A stretch of DNA of 64,000 nt, taken from assembly GCA_947500775.1 (NCBI GenBank), contig CANMTD010000002.1, forward strand, positions 682,001-746,000. Reading direction: 5' to 3'. The notes below the pieces were generated by a model. It saw only the letters and a program-made list of their open reading frames with translations, made no database searches and had not been told where the DNA came from. Shown piece by piece: positions 1 to 8,467 of the stretch. This DNA is from an uncultured Paracoccaceae bacterium (lineage in GTDB: Bacteria > Pseudomonadota > Alphaproteobacteria > Rhodobacterales > Rhodobacteraceae). The translations under genes were made by a program, and so were the position numbers. The first letter of the stretch is position 1. Every line of letters starts with the position of its first letter.

Positions 1-840
1 GACCCCCAGGGCCGAACGTTCGTATTTGGCCTGCGGCGCGCCGGTCACCGCCCCGGCGATCAACCCCTCCGCGCGCTCGGGAAACAGCCCCGGTTTCTGG
101 CGCAGCGCCCAGACCGACATGGTCAGCACCAACAACGTATTCAGGACGGATTTGGCCACATCGCCTAGCAATACCGCCCCGCCGACCAACAGCGACGCAT
201 CCGACAGGCTGCTGATCAGCCACAAGAGCGCGCACAGCCCGATCATCCAGGTGATCCACACGACCTCGTGGCTTTCGGTGCTGGCGAACAGATCCTTCAG
301 CCGGGCCCGGTACCGCAGCAACCGGCGCCAGCAGGCCCAAAGATACCCGCCCCACTGTGCATAGGTGACCAGCGTCAGCGCCTGCACGCAGAACAGCACG
401 ACCAGCGCCGCCACCGACAGCCCCCCGGTACTGCGCCCGATGATCACGCTTCGGTCGGTATCGGGCAATGTCATGAACCCCACGACCGACAGGCCGCCAA
501 GCAGCGCGGGCAGCATATGTATCGCCCGCGATCCGGGGTCCGGACGGTCGTATTCGGCCGTCAGCTCGTACACGCAGATCCAGAACAACGGGGAAATCAT
601 CAGAACCGCCGGAAAATGCATCACCTGCATCAGATCGGTCGCCCACAGCGGAAAGCCCTGTTTCAGCATCGGCAGCATGACCTCGTCCAGATCGCTCCAG
701 CCGAAGACCAGGAAAAACAGGCCCAGCGGCAGATAGACCCGCCTGTGCGCGCGTTCCGTAAAGCACAGGATCATGCTGAGAAAACAGATGGTCAGCGAAA
801 CCATCGGGATCGCGTTCAAAAGCTTTTCTTCTTCAAACAT
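1..840 (-). CDS. Seven-helix membrane protein, probable membrane-bound AraC-family regulator (partial)
   Basis: The frame starts at ATG 840 (minus strand) and stays open to the window edge, so 280 residues are seen and the C-terminus is missing. About seven hydrophobic segments lie near residues 8-27, 35-57, 66-92, 105-124, 136-160, 190-208 and 214-240, followed by a charged cytoplasmic stretch ending in AKYERSAL. This layout matches the multi-helix sensor half of membrane-bound AraC-type regulators, whose helix-turn-helix domain follows a similar KYxxSxL linker; the DNA-binding part itself is outside the window, so the regulator call is an inference. It diverges from the MipA-like gene, and the shared intergenic region holds a palindromic element (929-968), as expected for a local regulator and its target. 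Confidence 0.6.
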   Translation of the reverse strand, partial: MFEEEKLLNAIPMVSLTICFLSMILCFTERAHRRVYLPLGLFFLVFGWSDLDEVMLPMLKQGFPLWATDLMQVMHFPAVLMISPLFWICVYELTAEYDRPDPGSRAIHMLPALLGGLSVVGFMTLPDTDRSVIIGRSTGGLSVAALVVLFCVQALTLVTYAQWGGYLWACWRRLLRYRARLKDLFASTESHEVVWITWMIGLCALLWLISSLSDASLLVGGAVLLGDVAKSVLNTLLVLTMSVWALRQKPGLFPERAEGLIAGAVTGAPQAKYERSALGV

Positions 841-928
841 GCAGCAGGTCCAATGCGGAAATCTTTCGGCAATCAATCTTGTCGCCACCTACCTATGGCG
901 TCGATCCGAATGGATGTCTTTTCGTACA

Positions 929-968
929 GGGGCGGACACCCGCCTGTCCCCCCCGGTTGGGGCGGACG
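929..968. promoter_or_regulatory. Palindromic operator-like element, copy A
   Basis: Left arm GGGGCGGACA (929-938), six-base spacer, right arm TGTCCCCCCC (945-954, one mismatch to a perfect palindrome), then GGTTG and a third arm GGGGCGGACG (959-968) in direct orientation. The same layout recurs at 2019-2058. Copy A lies between the divergent membrane regulator (start 840) and the MipA-like gene (start 1029). Confidence 0.7.
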
Positions 969-1028
969 ACATTCTGTGACAGCCGCATAGGTAGACCCCA
1001 TCTGACCGCAACACAATGGAGGGAAACC

Positions 1029-1766
1029 ATGAGCAGGTCCAAACCAACCCTTTCGGCCCTGACCCTTATGACACTGGCCGCCGCCCCGGCGATGGCCGAC
1101 GGCGCCTGGACGCTGGGTCTGGGGGTCGGCGCGGAAAGCGCCTTTTACAAAGGGGGTGACGATGACGCCGAAATCATTCCCTATGTCGCCTATGACAGCG
1201 GGCGCCTGCATCTGGGTCTGGACGGGATTTCATATGCGGTGGTCAAGGATCAGCCGCTTGGCTTTGCCCTGACCCTTGCGCCCCGGATCGACCCCGATAT
1301 GCCCGACACCGCCCTGTTCCGCGGGCTGGACCGTGACACCGCGATCGAGGCCGGGTTTTCGGCCTCTTATGATTTTGACGGCGGGTATTATACCAAGGCC
1401 GCGCTGATGCACGATATTTCGGGCGAACACGACGGGTTCGAGGCTGATGTCAGCCTGGGCACCGAACATCAGGCCGGACCGGTGACATTGGACCTGTCCG
1501 CCGGGGCACGGTATCGCGACAAGGATCTCAGCAACTATTATGTGGGCGTTTCCCGGTCCGAGGCGAACTCCAGACGCGCGGCCTATTCGGCGGAGGGCAG
1601 TTTTTCGCCCTATGTCGCGCTATCGGCAACCCTGCCCGTCGGCGACCGCACGGCGGTGGTGGGATCGCTAAGCCATGAGCGGTTCAGCGACGAACTCAGG
1701 GACAGCCCCCTGGTGGACGAAAAAGGCCGGACATCCGCCGCGGTGATGCTGATCCTTCAATTCTGA
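1029..1766 (+). CDS. MipA/OmpV family outer-membrane protein
   Basis: This 245-residue protein has a signal peptide (residues 1-22, cleavage after AMA), then a short beta-barrel-like sequence rich in alternating aromatic and polar residues and ending in a C-terminal phenylalanine (ILQF), the hallmark of outer-membrane barrels. The start at ATG 1029 is preceded by GGAGGG at 1018-1023. MipA/OmpV proteins sit in the outer membrane; MipA was described as an MltA-interacting scaffold, but many homologues are simply stress- or antibiotic-responsive barrels, so its exact role here is unknown. It is placed directly downstream of operator-like element A and divergent from a probable membrane-bound regulator, which suggests envelope-signal control. 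Confidence 0.82.
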   Translation: MSRSKPTLSALTLMTLAAAPAMADGAWTLGLGVGAESAFYKGGDDDAEIIPYVAYDSGRLHLGLDGISYAVVKDQPLGFALTLAPRIDPDMPDTALFRGLDRDTAIEAGFSASYDFDGGYYTKAALMHDISGEHDGFEADVSLGTEHQAGPVTLDLSAGARYRDKDLSNYYVGVSRSEANSRRAAYSAEGSFSPYVALSATLPVGDRTAVVGSLSHERFSDELRDSPLVDEKGRTSAAVMLILQF

Positions 1767-1776
1767 CACCGGGGCG

Positions 1777-1820
1777 CCGGTCAGCAACATCTGCATTGGG
1801 GGCAAGATGTTGCTGACCGG
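1777..1820. repeat. Perfect 16-bp inverted repeat (stem-loop) behind the MipA-like gene
   Basis: CCGGTCAGCAACATCT at 1777-1792 and its exact complement AGATGTTGCTGACCGG at 1805-1820 flank a 12-base loop. It lies 10 bases after the MipA-like stop and before the end of the convergent small ORF, so it probably serves as a two-way transcript end. No good T-run follows on the plus strand (ATAATATTCT), so it is not a textbook intrinsic terminator. Confidence 0.75.
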
Positions 1821-1842
1821 ATAATATTCTGTCGACCGATCG

Positions 1843-1947
1843 TCATCTCATCATCCCGATCCAAAACAGGATCATGGCTGCAATCATGGCGATTGCCAGC
1901 ATGGCATGGCCGATCATCGATGTTCCGCGCGCGCGTTGGTCTTTCAT
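1843..1947 (-). CDS. Candidate 34-residue single-pass membrane peptide
   Basis: ATG at 1947 opens a 34-codon frame ending in TGA at 1843. The product has a basic head (MKDQRARGTS) and one hydrophobic helix (about residues 11-32) very rich in Met, Ile and Ala, ending in MMR. A purine-rich stretch (AAAGAGAG) precedes the start with suitable spacing. A copy of the palindromic element found ahead of the MipA-like gene lies about 70 bases upstream (2019-2058), which supports this being an expressed gene. I do not recognise a family; no function is claimed. Confidence 0.5.
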   Translation of the reverse strand: MKDQRARGTSMIGHAMLAIAMIAAMILFWIGMMR

Positions 1948-2018
1948 GACACTCTCTTTCAGAATAAAGACCGTTCCCTTGTGTCAGACGGCAAAGACAT
2001 GCGTCGCCCGATCCAGCC

Positions 2019-2058
2019 GGGGCGGACATTCGTCTGTCCGCCCCTGTTGGCGCGGAAC
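2019..2058. promoter_or_regulatory. Palindromic operator-like element, copy B
   Basis: A perfect palindrome with arms GGGGCGGACA (2019-2028) and TGTCCGCCCC (2035-2044) around six bases, followed by TGTTG and a degenerate third arm GGCGCGGAAC (2049-2058). Architecture and spacing equal copy A at 929-968. It lies upstream of the 34-residue membrane peptide (minus strand) and 150 bases before the FtsB-like gene (plus strand). Confidence 0.7.
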
Positions 2059-2210
2059 CGGACTGGGCGGGTCTGCGGGAAAACCACGGCAGAAAATCGC
2101 CAAAACACACGTTTTTTATGGGGAAATCGCAGTATGGGGATTCCATTCGCGAATCACCTGTGCAATGATCGCTGCACCCACCCGGCAAGAGGTGGTCCAG
2201 AGGCAGACAG

Positions 2211-2513
2211 ATGAGCATTTCCCGACTTCGCCCCACGCTTGGGGTTGTCATGTACTTCGCCGTAGCGTTTTCGCTGGCAACCTATTTCACCTTTGCCGCC
2301 GTGCAGGGCGACTATGGGCTGTTCCGCCGCATCCAGATCGAGGCCGAGGCCAAGGAACTGCGCAAGGAACACCAGAAACTGACCGCCGAACTGGACGAGA
2401 TGCGCAACAAGACAAAGCGCCTGTCGGACAGCTATCTGGATCTTGACCTGCTGGACGAACAGGCCCGCAATGTGCTGGGTCTGGTCCGGGCGGATGAAAT
2501 CGTCATCCGCTGA
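2211..2513 (+). CDS. ftsB: FtsB/DivIC-type septum formation protein
   Basis: The 100-residue product has a short cytoplasmic head, one transmembrane helix (about residues 12-31) and a periplasmic coiled coil (about 40-75, rich in Glu, Lys and Leu), then the conserved end LDLDLLDEQARNVLGLVR typical of FtsB. FtsB is a bitopic divisome protein that works with FtsL and FtsQ to activate septal peptidoglycan synthesis. It precedes the pyruvate dehydrogenase genes, with a promoter of their own in between. Length and topology fit the family; the gene symbol is by family, not by proven orthology. Confidence 0.85.
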   Translation: MSISRLRPTLGVVMYFAVAFSLATYFTFAAVQGDYGLFRRIQIEAEAKELRKEHQKLTAELDEMRNKTKRLSDSYLDLDLLDEQARNVLGLVRADEIVIR

Positions 2514-2577
2514 CCCGCAACAGCCTTCCCCCACCCGCAACCCAGCCATGCACGCCCCCGGTCGGGACAAATTGTTT

Positions 2578-2625
2578 TTGAATCCCGGCGGACGCCTTGC
2601 TATACATAGTTTAATATTAAACTAT
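2578..2625 (+). promoter_or_regulatory. Promoter of the pdh operon with a 20-bp palindromic operator
   Basis: TTGAAT (2578-2583) and TATACA (2601-2606) are separated by 17 bases, a good sigma-70 match. Overlapping the last -10 base and covering the expected transcription start is ATAGTTTAATATTAAACTAT (2606-2625), a perfect 20-bp palindrome. This is the usual position for a repressor operator. The regulator is not identifiable from the window. Confidence 0.65.
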
Positions 2626-2652
2626 TGATTGCGCCTGGGAGGAGACAACCGC

Positions 2653-3648
2653 ATGGCTGTGCGAAAAACCCCTGTGAAACCAAACGTTTCCAAGGACGAG
2701 CTTCTGACATTCTATCGCGACATGCTGCTGATCCGGCGATTCGAAGAAAAGGCCGGTCAGCTTTACGGCATGGGTCTGATCGGCGGCTTCTGCCACCTTT
2801 ACATCGGTCAGGAAGCGGTTGTTGTCGGTCTGGAGGCCGCCACCGAAGAAGGCGACAAGCGCATCACCTCGTACCGCGATCACGGCCATATGCTGGCCTG
2901 TGGCATGGACCCCAAGGGCGTGATGGCCGAACTGACGGGCCGCGAAGGCGGCTATTCCAAGGGCAAGGGCGGCTCCATGCACATGTTCTCGAAAGAGAAA
3001 CATTTCTATGGCGGCCACGGTATTGTCGGCGCGCAGGTGCCAATCGGCGCCGGTCTGGCCTTTGCCGATAAATATCTGGAAAATGGCCGCGTCACCTTTA
3101 CCTATTTCGGCGACGGCGCCGCGAACCAGGGTCAGGTTTACGAATCCTTCAACATGGCGGCGATCTGGGACCTGCCGGTCATCTTCGTGATCGAAAACAA
3201 CCAATACGCCATGGGCACCTCGCAGACGCGATCGACCTCGACCCCCGATATCTATACCCGCGGTCAGGCCTTCGGCATCCCCGGCGAAGCGGTCGACGGC
3301 ATGGATGTTCTGGCGGTCAAGGCGGCCAGCGAAAAGGCCATCGCACACTGCCGCGCGGGCAAGGGCCCCTATATCCTAGAGGTCAAAACCTATCGCTATC
3401 GCGGCCATTCGATGTCGGACCCGGCCAAATACCGGACCCGCGAAGAGGTGCAGAAAGTCCGCGAAGAACGCGACGCCATCGAACATGTGCGCGAATTGCT
3501 GATCACCGGCAAACACGCCACCGAAGATGACCTCAAGGCCATCGACAAAGAGATCAAGGCCATCGTCAACGAGGCGGCGGAGTTTTCCAAGGAAAGCCCC
3601 GAACCCAGCATCGACGAGCTTTACACCGATATCTACGCAGACGCCTGA
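2653..3648 (+). CDS. pdhA: Pyruvate dehydrogenase E1 component, alpha subunit
   Basis: PdhA and PdhB form the thiamine-diphosphate E1 enzyme that decarboxylates pyruvate and reductively acetylates the lipoyl arm of E2. The 331-residue chain shows the family start (ELLTFYRDMLLIRRFEEK), the ThDP/Mg motif GDGAANQGQ with a distal NN about residue 180, and the RYRGHSMSDPAKYRT loop. ATG 2653 is chosen because GGGAGGAG lies at 2636-2643 and it matches the family N-terminus. pdhB begins 12 bases after its stop, so pdhA, pdhB and pdhC form one operon from the promoter at about 2580. Confidence 0.96.
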   Translation: MAVRKTPVKPNVSKDELLTFYRDMLLIRRFEEKAGQLYGMGLIGGFCHLYIGQEAVVVGLEAATEEGDKRITSYRDHGHMLACGMDPKGVMAELTGREGGYSKGKGGSMHMFSKEKHFYGGHGIVGAQVPIGAGLAFADKYLENGRVTFTYFGDGAANQGQVYESFNMAAIWDLPVIFVIENNQYAMGTSQTRSTSTPDIYTRGQAFGIPGEAVDGMDVLAVKAASEKAIAHCRAGKGPYILEVKTYRYRGHSMSDPAKYRTREEVQKVREERDAIEHVRELLITGKHATEDDLKAIDKEIKAIVNEAAEFSKESPEPSIDELYTDIYADA

Positions 3649-3660
3649 GGGGGATAGATC

Positions 3661-3906
3661 ATGGCAACCGAAATTCTGATGCCCGCGCTCTCCCCCACGA
3701 TGGAGGAAGGCACGCTTGCAAAATGGCTGGTGAAAGAGGGCGACACCGTATCGTCCGGCGACATTCTGGCCGAGATTGAAACCGACAAGGCGACGATGGA
3801 ATTCGAAGCGGTCGATGAAGGGATCGTCGGCAAGATCCTGATCGCCGAAGGCACCGAAGGCGTGAAGGTCAACACCGCCATCGCCGTTCTGATCGAAGAA
3901 GGCGAA
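3661..3906 (+). repeat. Lipoyl-domain coding repeat (copy 1; copy 2 at 5023-5268)
   Basis: The first 82 codons of pdhB and of pdhC encode lipoyl domains that agree at 74 of 82 residues, and long stretches are identical at the DNA level including third codon positions. This is a direct repeat inside the operon, separated by 1362 bases. Confidence 0.9.
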
Positions 3907-5010
3907 GACGCGGATGCCGCTGTCTCTGCGGCCCCTGCAGCCCCCGAACCTGCCGCCGCAGCGGCCCCCGTCCCGGCAGCCCCTGTGGCTGTCACCCCGG
4001 TCGAACCGGATTTCCCCGAAGGAACCGAGCTGAAATCGACCACCGTCCGCGAAGCGCTGCGCGACGCCATGGCTGAAGAAATGCGCCGCGACGATACCGT
4101 TTACCTGATGGGCGAAGAGGTCGCTGAATATCAGGGCGCCTATAAGATCAGCCAGGGCTTGCTGGATGAATTCGGGGCCAAGCGGGTCATCGACACGCCG
4201 ATCACCGAACACGGGTTCACCGGCATCGCCGTCGGCGCCGCCTTTGGCGGGCTGAAACCGATCGTCGAATTCATGACCTTCAACTTCGCCATGCAGGCCA
4301 TTGACCAGATCATCAACTCTGCCGCCAAGACGCTGTATATGTCCGGCGGTCAGATGGGCGCACCGATGGTGTTTCGCGGCCCCAATGGCGCCGCGGCCCG
4401 GGTCGGCGCGCAGCACTCGCAGGATTATGCCGCCTGGTACGCGCAAATCCCCGGGCTGAAGGTGGTGATGCCCTATTCCGCCTCGGACGCCAAAGGCCTG
4501 TTGAAAACCGCGATCCGCGATCCCAACCCGGTGATCTTTCTGGAAAACGAAATCCTTTACGGCCGCGCCTTCGATGTGCCGGTGATGGAGGATTATACCG
4601 TGCCCTTCGGCAAGGCCCGCATCTGGCGCGAAGGCAGCGATGTCACCATCGTCAGCTTCGGCATCGGGATGCAATACGCGCTGGAAGCGGCCGATAAACT
4701 TGCCGAAGACGGCATTTCAGCCGAGGTGATCGACCTGCGCACCCTGCGCCCAATCGACTATGACACGGTGATCGCATCGGTCATGAAAACCAACCGCTGC
4801 GTGACCGTCGAAGAAGGGTTCCCGGTGTGTTCGATCGGCGATCACATCGCCAATTACGTCATGCGCAATGCGTTCGATTATCTGGACGCGCCGGTTCTGA
4901 CCTGCGCGGGCAAGGATGTGCCGATGCCCTATGCCGCGAACCTTGAAAAACTGGCGCTGGTCACCACCGCCGAGGTCATCGACGCGGTCAAAGCCGTAAC
5001 ATATCGTTGA
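3661..5010 (+). CDS. pdhB: Pyruvate dehydrogenase E1 beta subunit with N-terminal lipoyl domain
   Basis: The 449-residue protein starts with a biotinyl/lipoyl domain (residues 1-80; lipoyl lysine in ETDKATME), followed by an Ala/Pro linker (about 85-120) and the transketolase-like E1-beta pyrimidine and C-terminal domains (about 130-449). Canonical PdhB lacks the lipoyl domain; the fused form is common in alphaproteobacteria and may add extra swinging arms to the complex. RBS-like GAGGGGG precedes ATG 3661. It lies 12 bases from both pdhA and pdhC in the same operon. The lipoyl segment is nearly identical to that of pdhC, suggesting duplication or gene conversion. Confidence 0.96.
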   Translation: MATEILMPALSPTMEEGTLAKWLVKEGDTVSSGDILAEIETDKATMEFEAVDEGIVGKILIAEGTEGVKVNTAIAVLIEEGEDADAAVSAAPAAPEPAAAAAPVPAAPVAVTPVEPDFPEGTELKSTTVREALRDAMAEEMRRDDTVYLMGEEVAEYQGAYKISQGLLDEFGAKRVIDTPITEHGFTGIAVGAAFGGLKPIVEFMTFNFAMQAIDQIINSAAKTLYMSGGQMGAPMVFRGPNGAAARVGAQHSQDYAAWYAQIPGLKVVMPYSASDAKGLLKTAIRDPNPVIFLENEILYGRAFDVPVMEDYTVPFGKARIWREGSDVTIVSFGIGMQYALEAADKLAEDGISAEVIDLRTLRPIDYDTVIASVMKTNRCVTVEEGFPVCSIGDHIANYVMRNAFDYLDAPVLTCAGKDVPMPYAANLEKLALVTTAEVIDAVKAVTYR

Positions 5011-5022
5011 GGGAGAGACGCG

Positions 5023-6321
5023 ATGCCCACTGAAATTCTGATGCCCGCGCTGTCCCCCACGATGGAGGAAGGCACCCTTGCGAAATGGCTGGTGAAAGAG
5101 GGTGACACCGTATCGTCCGGCGACCTGCTGGCCGAGATTGAAACCGACAAGGCGACGATGGAATTCGAAGCGGTCGATGAAGGCATCGTCGGCAAGCTGC
5201 TGGTCGCCGAAGGCACCGAAGCGGTCAAGGTGAACACCGTGATCGCGGTCTTGCTGGAAGATGGTGAAAGCGCGGGCGATATCGCGGCAGCCCCTGCCGC
5301 TGCCGCCCCGCAGGCCGCGCCTGCACCTGCGGCGGAACAACCGGCCGCCCCGGCGGCGGCCCCCGCGCCCGCCGCCCCAGTCGCCGCCGATGGCAACCGC
5401 GTCTTCGCCTCGCCCTTGGCCAGACGGATCGCCGCCGACAAGGGTCTGGATCTGGGCCAGATCAAAGGCTCCGGCCCGCGTGGCCGGATCGTCAAGGCGG
5501 ACGTCGAAGGGGCGACAGCCACCGCCCCCGCGGCCAAACCGGCCCCGGTCGCAGCGCCCACACCGGTCGCGGCTTCCGCCGCACCGACCGGCCCCAGCAC
5601 AGAAACCGTGCTGAAAATCTACGCCGACCGGGACTTCGAAGAGGTCAAGCTGGACGGGATGCGCAAAACCATCGCCGCCCGCCTGACCGAGGCCAAACAG
5701 ACCATCCCGCATTTCTATCTGCGCCGCGACATCCAGCTGGACGCGCTGCTGAAATTCCGCAGCCAGTTGAACAAACAGCTGGAACCGCGCGGCGTGAAAC
5801 TGTCGGTCAATGATTTCATCATCAAGGCCGTCGCCAACGCCCTGCAACAGGTGCCACAGGCAAACAGCGTCTGGGCCGGGGACCGGGTTTTGCAACTGAA
5901 ACCCTCCGATGTGGCCGTCGCCGTTGCCATCGAAGGCGGGCTGTTCACGCCGGTCCTGAAAGACGCCGACATGAAATCACTGTCGGCCCTGTCGGCCGAG
6001 ATGAAGGATCTGGCCAGCCGCGCCCGCGACCGCAAACTGGCGCCGCATGAATATCAGGGGGGGACTTTCGCGATCTCGAACCTTGGCATGTTCGGCATCG
6101 ACAATTTCGACGCCATCGTGAACCCGCCCCACAGCGGCATTCTGGCGGTTGGGGCCGGCACCAAGAAACCTGTTGTCGGCGCCGATGGCGAATTGGCTGT
6201 CGCGACGGTGATGTCGGTCACAATGTCCGTCGATCACCGGGTAATCGATGGCGCACTTGGCGCAAATCTGCTGAAGGCCATCGTCGACAACTTGGAAAAC
6301 CCGGTTGCCATGCTGGCCTGA
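5023..6321 (+). CDS. pdhC: Pyruvate dehydrogenase E2, dihydrolipoyl acetyltransferase
   Basis: E2 is the core of the complex and transfers the acetyl group to CoA. The 432-residue chain has a lipoyl domain (1-80), a long Ala/Pro linker, a peripheral subunit-binding domain (about 127-160, [17 protein letters not shown]), a second Ala/Pro linker and the catalytic 2-oxoacid dehydrogenase acyltransferase domain (about 205-432), with the active-site motif DHRVIDG near the C-terminus. It ends the pdhABC operon; an E3 gene is not seen in the window. Its last 88 bases overlap the 3' end of a convergent glycosyltransferase-like gene. Confidence 0.96.
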   Translation: MPTEILMPALSPTMEEGTLAKWLVKEGDTVSSGDLLAEIETDKATMEFEAVDEGIVGKLLVAEGTEAVKVNTVIAVLLEDGESAGDIAAAPAAAAPQAAPAPAAEQPAAPAAAPAPAAPVAADGNRVFASPLARRIAADKGLDLGQIKGSGPRGRIVKADVEGATATAPAAKPAPVAAPTPVAASAAPTGPSTETVLKIYADRDFEEVKLDGMRKTIAARLTEAKQTIPHFYLRRDIQLDALLKFRSQLNKQLEPRGVKLSVNDFIIKAVANALQQVPQANSVWAGDRVLQLKPSDVAVAVAIEGGLFTPVLKDADMKSLSALSAEMKDLASRARDRKLAPHEYQGGTFAISNLGMFGIDNFDAIVNPPHSGILAVGAGTKKPVVGADGELAVATVMSVTMSVDHRVIDGALGANLLKAIVDNLENPVAMLA

Positions 6322-7178
6322 TCGATCTCGGGAAGGTCGCCACCGGCGGCCTTCCCCTGCAACGATATCTGAAAATCCGCATAAATCTGCGCGACGGCCT
6401 CTGGGTCCGTCACCTCATTCCGGGCGATGTACCCCAGCTTGTTATCCCCGTTCCCACGCCTGATCTGCATGTTTTCGCCGTGGTTCACGACATAAAGCAT
6501 GGCCGGAAAATCAATCACATCAAGCGGATAGCCAAGCCTGTTACAGCGCTCGACATAGTTTTTATGCCCTTTTCCGATCAGCCGCAGATAGCTGACCGGA
6601 AACCATTGCCTGGCAAAATCGACCGCGATGAAGGCGCAAGAGCCGCATTGACGGGAAAACGGCTTTTGACCGGGCGCGTTGCCAAGCGGCGCAAGCCTGC
6701 CGCTGGCCGCGTCGATCATATACCCCTGTTCGACAAGATAGCCGGTGCCGTTGTTGTCAGCGGCCAGATGCGCCAACAGGTCAGGATGCAGCAAATCATC
6801 CGCGTCCAGATACATGACATAGGCGAATTCCAGAAACGTTCTGGCCGCATAATCGGCCATCAACCGCCCCTTCACGTTCTGATCCGATTTGACCGAAGCC
6901 GGATTATACGGCGGTGCCGAAACAAAGTGGAACCTCGGATTATCCGGCAGGTTCGGCGGGCGTTCCTGGCAACACAGGACCACCTGCCAATGCCGATATC
7001 CCTGCCCCTGGATCGAGGCCAGAGTGTCCTCAAGAACGGCACAGGCCCTGCCCCAGTCCTGTGAATTCTCAGGACCGACCAGCGGGATCATGAACACGAA
7101 CAACGGCTCCGCGCCCGGTTCATGTTTCTTGTAGAAAACCGATCTGTAGCCCGCCCCAAGAACATCTTTTATATGCAT
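6234..7178 (-). CDS. Glycosyltransferase family 2-like protein
   Basis: This 314-residue protein has a GT-A-like layout: a first beta strand ([12 protein letters not shown]), a region like [20 protein letters not shown] that matches the ASIxxQxYxxWEVI pattern of GT2 enzymes, and a DxD-like motif [13 protein letters not shown] at about residues 122-134. The substrate is unknown; such genes often act on surface polysaccharide or glycolipid. The start at 7178 is the first ATG. Unusually, the 3' end runs 88 bases into pdhC on the opposite strand, so the last ~28 residues are antisense to pdhC and could be dispensable. Confidence 0.7.
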   Translation of the reverse strand: MHIKDVLGAGYRSVFYKKHEPGAEPLFVFMIPLVGPENSQDWGRACAVLEDTLASIQGQGYRHWQVVLCCQERPPNLPDNPRFHFVSAPPYNPASVKSDQNVKGRLMADYAARTFLEFAYVMYLDADDLLHPDLLAHLAADNNGTGYLVEQGYMIDAASGRLAPLGNAPGQKPFSRQCGSCAFIAVDFARQWFPVSYLRLIGKGHKNYVERCNRLGYPLDVIDFPAMLYVVNHGENMQIRRGNGDNKLGYIARNEVTDPEAVAQIYADFQISLQGKAAGGDLPEIDQASMATGFSKLSTMAFSRFAPSAPSITR

Positions 7179-7236
7179 GGCAAAATGCCTTTGTATCCCG
7201 CATTCCGGCGCGGGCTACCGCAGGGCGCGGAATAGG

Positions 7237-8043
7237 TCAATCATTCGGCAGCAGCTGGTTCATCATGACCGAAGGCTGATCGCAACCGGCCTTGCCGACG
7301 ATCTTGGCCGGAACACCGGCAACCGTGCTGCAGGGCGGCACCTCGTTCAGAACGACCGAGCCCGCGGCGATGCGCGAACAATGGCCAACCTTGATGTTGC
7401 CCAGAACCTTGGCCCCCGCGCCGATCAGAACACCGTCGCCGATCTTGGGGTGGCGGTCCTCTTCCTCTTTGCCGGTGCCGCCCAGGGTGACCGAATGCAG
7501 CATCGATACATTGTCCCCCACAACCGCGGTTTCCCCCACGACGATCGAATGGGCATGGTCGATCATGATCCCCTTACCGATCCGCGCGGCGGGATGGACA
7601 TCGACCCCGAATTGTTCCGAAACCCGCATCTGAACGAAATAGGCCAGATCGACCCGCCCCTGTTCAAACAGCCAATGGCCGATGCGATAGGCCTGGATCG
7701 CCTGGAACCCTTTGAAATACAACAAAGGATGCAAAAACCGATGGCAGGCCGGATCGCGTTCGAACACAGCCACCAGATCCGCCCGGGCAGCAGCGCCAAG
7801 GTCGGGATCGGCGGCATAAGCCGCATCCGCGATCTCACGCAGAATCTGTTCGGACATCTCGCCCGAGGCCAGCTTGACGGCAAACCGATAGGCCAGCGCC
7901 CGCTCCAACGATGGATGGTGCAGGATACCGGAATGCACCAGCCCGCCCATCAGCGGCTCGTCGCGCACGACCTTATGCGCCTCTTCGCGGATTTGCCGCC
8001 AGACCGGGTCCAGTTCTGTCAGTTTTGCTCTTGGTTCAGCCAT
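7237..8043 (-). CDS. cysE: Serine O-acetyltransferase
   Basis: CysE makes O-acetylserine from serine and acetyl-CoA, the first step of cysteine synthesis. The 268-residue chain has the N-terminal helical SATase domain (about 10-110) and a C-terminal left-handed beta-helix of hexapeptide repeats (about 145-230), including DIHPAARIGKG-like and MIDHAHSIVVGETAVVG catalytic-region segments, then the C-terminal tail where cysteine feedback inhibition occurs. Length fits the family. It is followed on the same strand by the glycosyltransferase-like gene and diverges from the DksA/TraR gene. Confidence 0.95.
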   Translation of the reverse strand: MAEPRAKLTELDPVWRQIREEAHKVVRDEPLMGGLVHSGILHHPSLERALAYRFAVKLASGEMSEQILREIADAAYAADPDLGAAARADLVAVFERDPACHRFLHPLLYFKGFQAIQAYRIGHWLFEQGRVDLAYFVQMRVSEQFGVDVHPAARIGKGIMIDHAHSIVVGETAVVGDNVSMLHSVTLGGTGKEEEDRHPKIGDGVLIGAGAKVLGNIKVGHCSRIAAGSVVLNEVPPCSTVAGVPAKIVGKAGCDQPSVMMNQLLPND

Positions 8044-8128
8044 GGAGCTTCCCTCACTGTTTCACGCGTTCTACAACACATAGGGCGCCCACGCCAAACG
8101 CAAACCTGTGATGGAGCACTTTCTGAAA

Positions 8129-8467
8129 ATGAATGAAAAACAGATTGCTGCTTTCAAAGCACAGATAGTTGGCCTGTTGAACGACATCGAAACGCAGGAC
8201 GATCTGGGCGCGGACGCCCAGAAAACCGTGACGCTGGATCAGCAATCCGTGGGCCGCCTCAGCCGCATGGATGCGCTGCAGCAACAGGCCATGGCCCAGG
8301 CGACACAGACCCGCCGCGCCCAGATGACCGCCCGCCTGCGGGCAGCACTTGCACGGATCGACGACGGCGAATTCGGCTATTGCGTGGAATGCGGCGATAC
8401 CATCGCCCCTGCCCGGCTGAGCCTTGATCCGGCCAGTCCAACATGCATCACCTGCGCCAGCGGCTAG
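8129..8467 (+). CDS. TraR/DksA family zinc-finger protein
   Basis: This short (about 113 residues) protein has an N-terminal helical region and a C-terminal four-cysteine zinc finger, CVECGDTI...CITCASG, preceded by the conserved RIDDGEFGYC. DksA/TraR proteins bind the RNA polymerase secondary channel and modulate transcription initiation; this small member lacks the long coiled-coil typical of full DksA, so its effect is not predictable. ATG 8129 has GGAG 12 bases upstream; ATG 8111 is an alternative with no clear RBS. Its 3' end overlaps the convergent last gene of the GTA cluster by 20 bases. Confidence 0.85.
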   Translation: MNEKQIAAFKAQIVGLLNDIETQDDLGADAQKTVTLDQQSVGRLSRMDALQQQAMAQATQTRRAQMTARLRAALARIDDGEFGYCVECGDTIAPARLSLDPASPTCITCASG

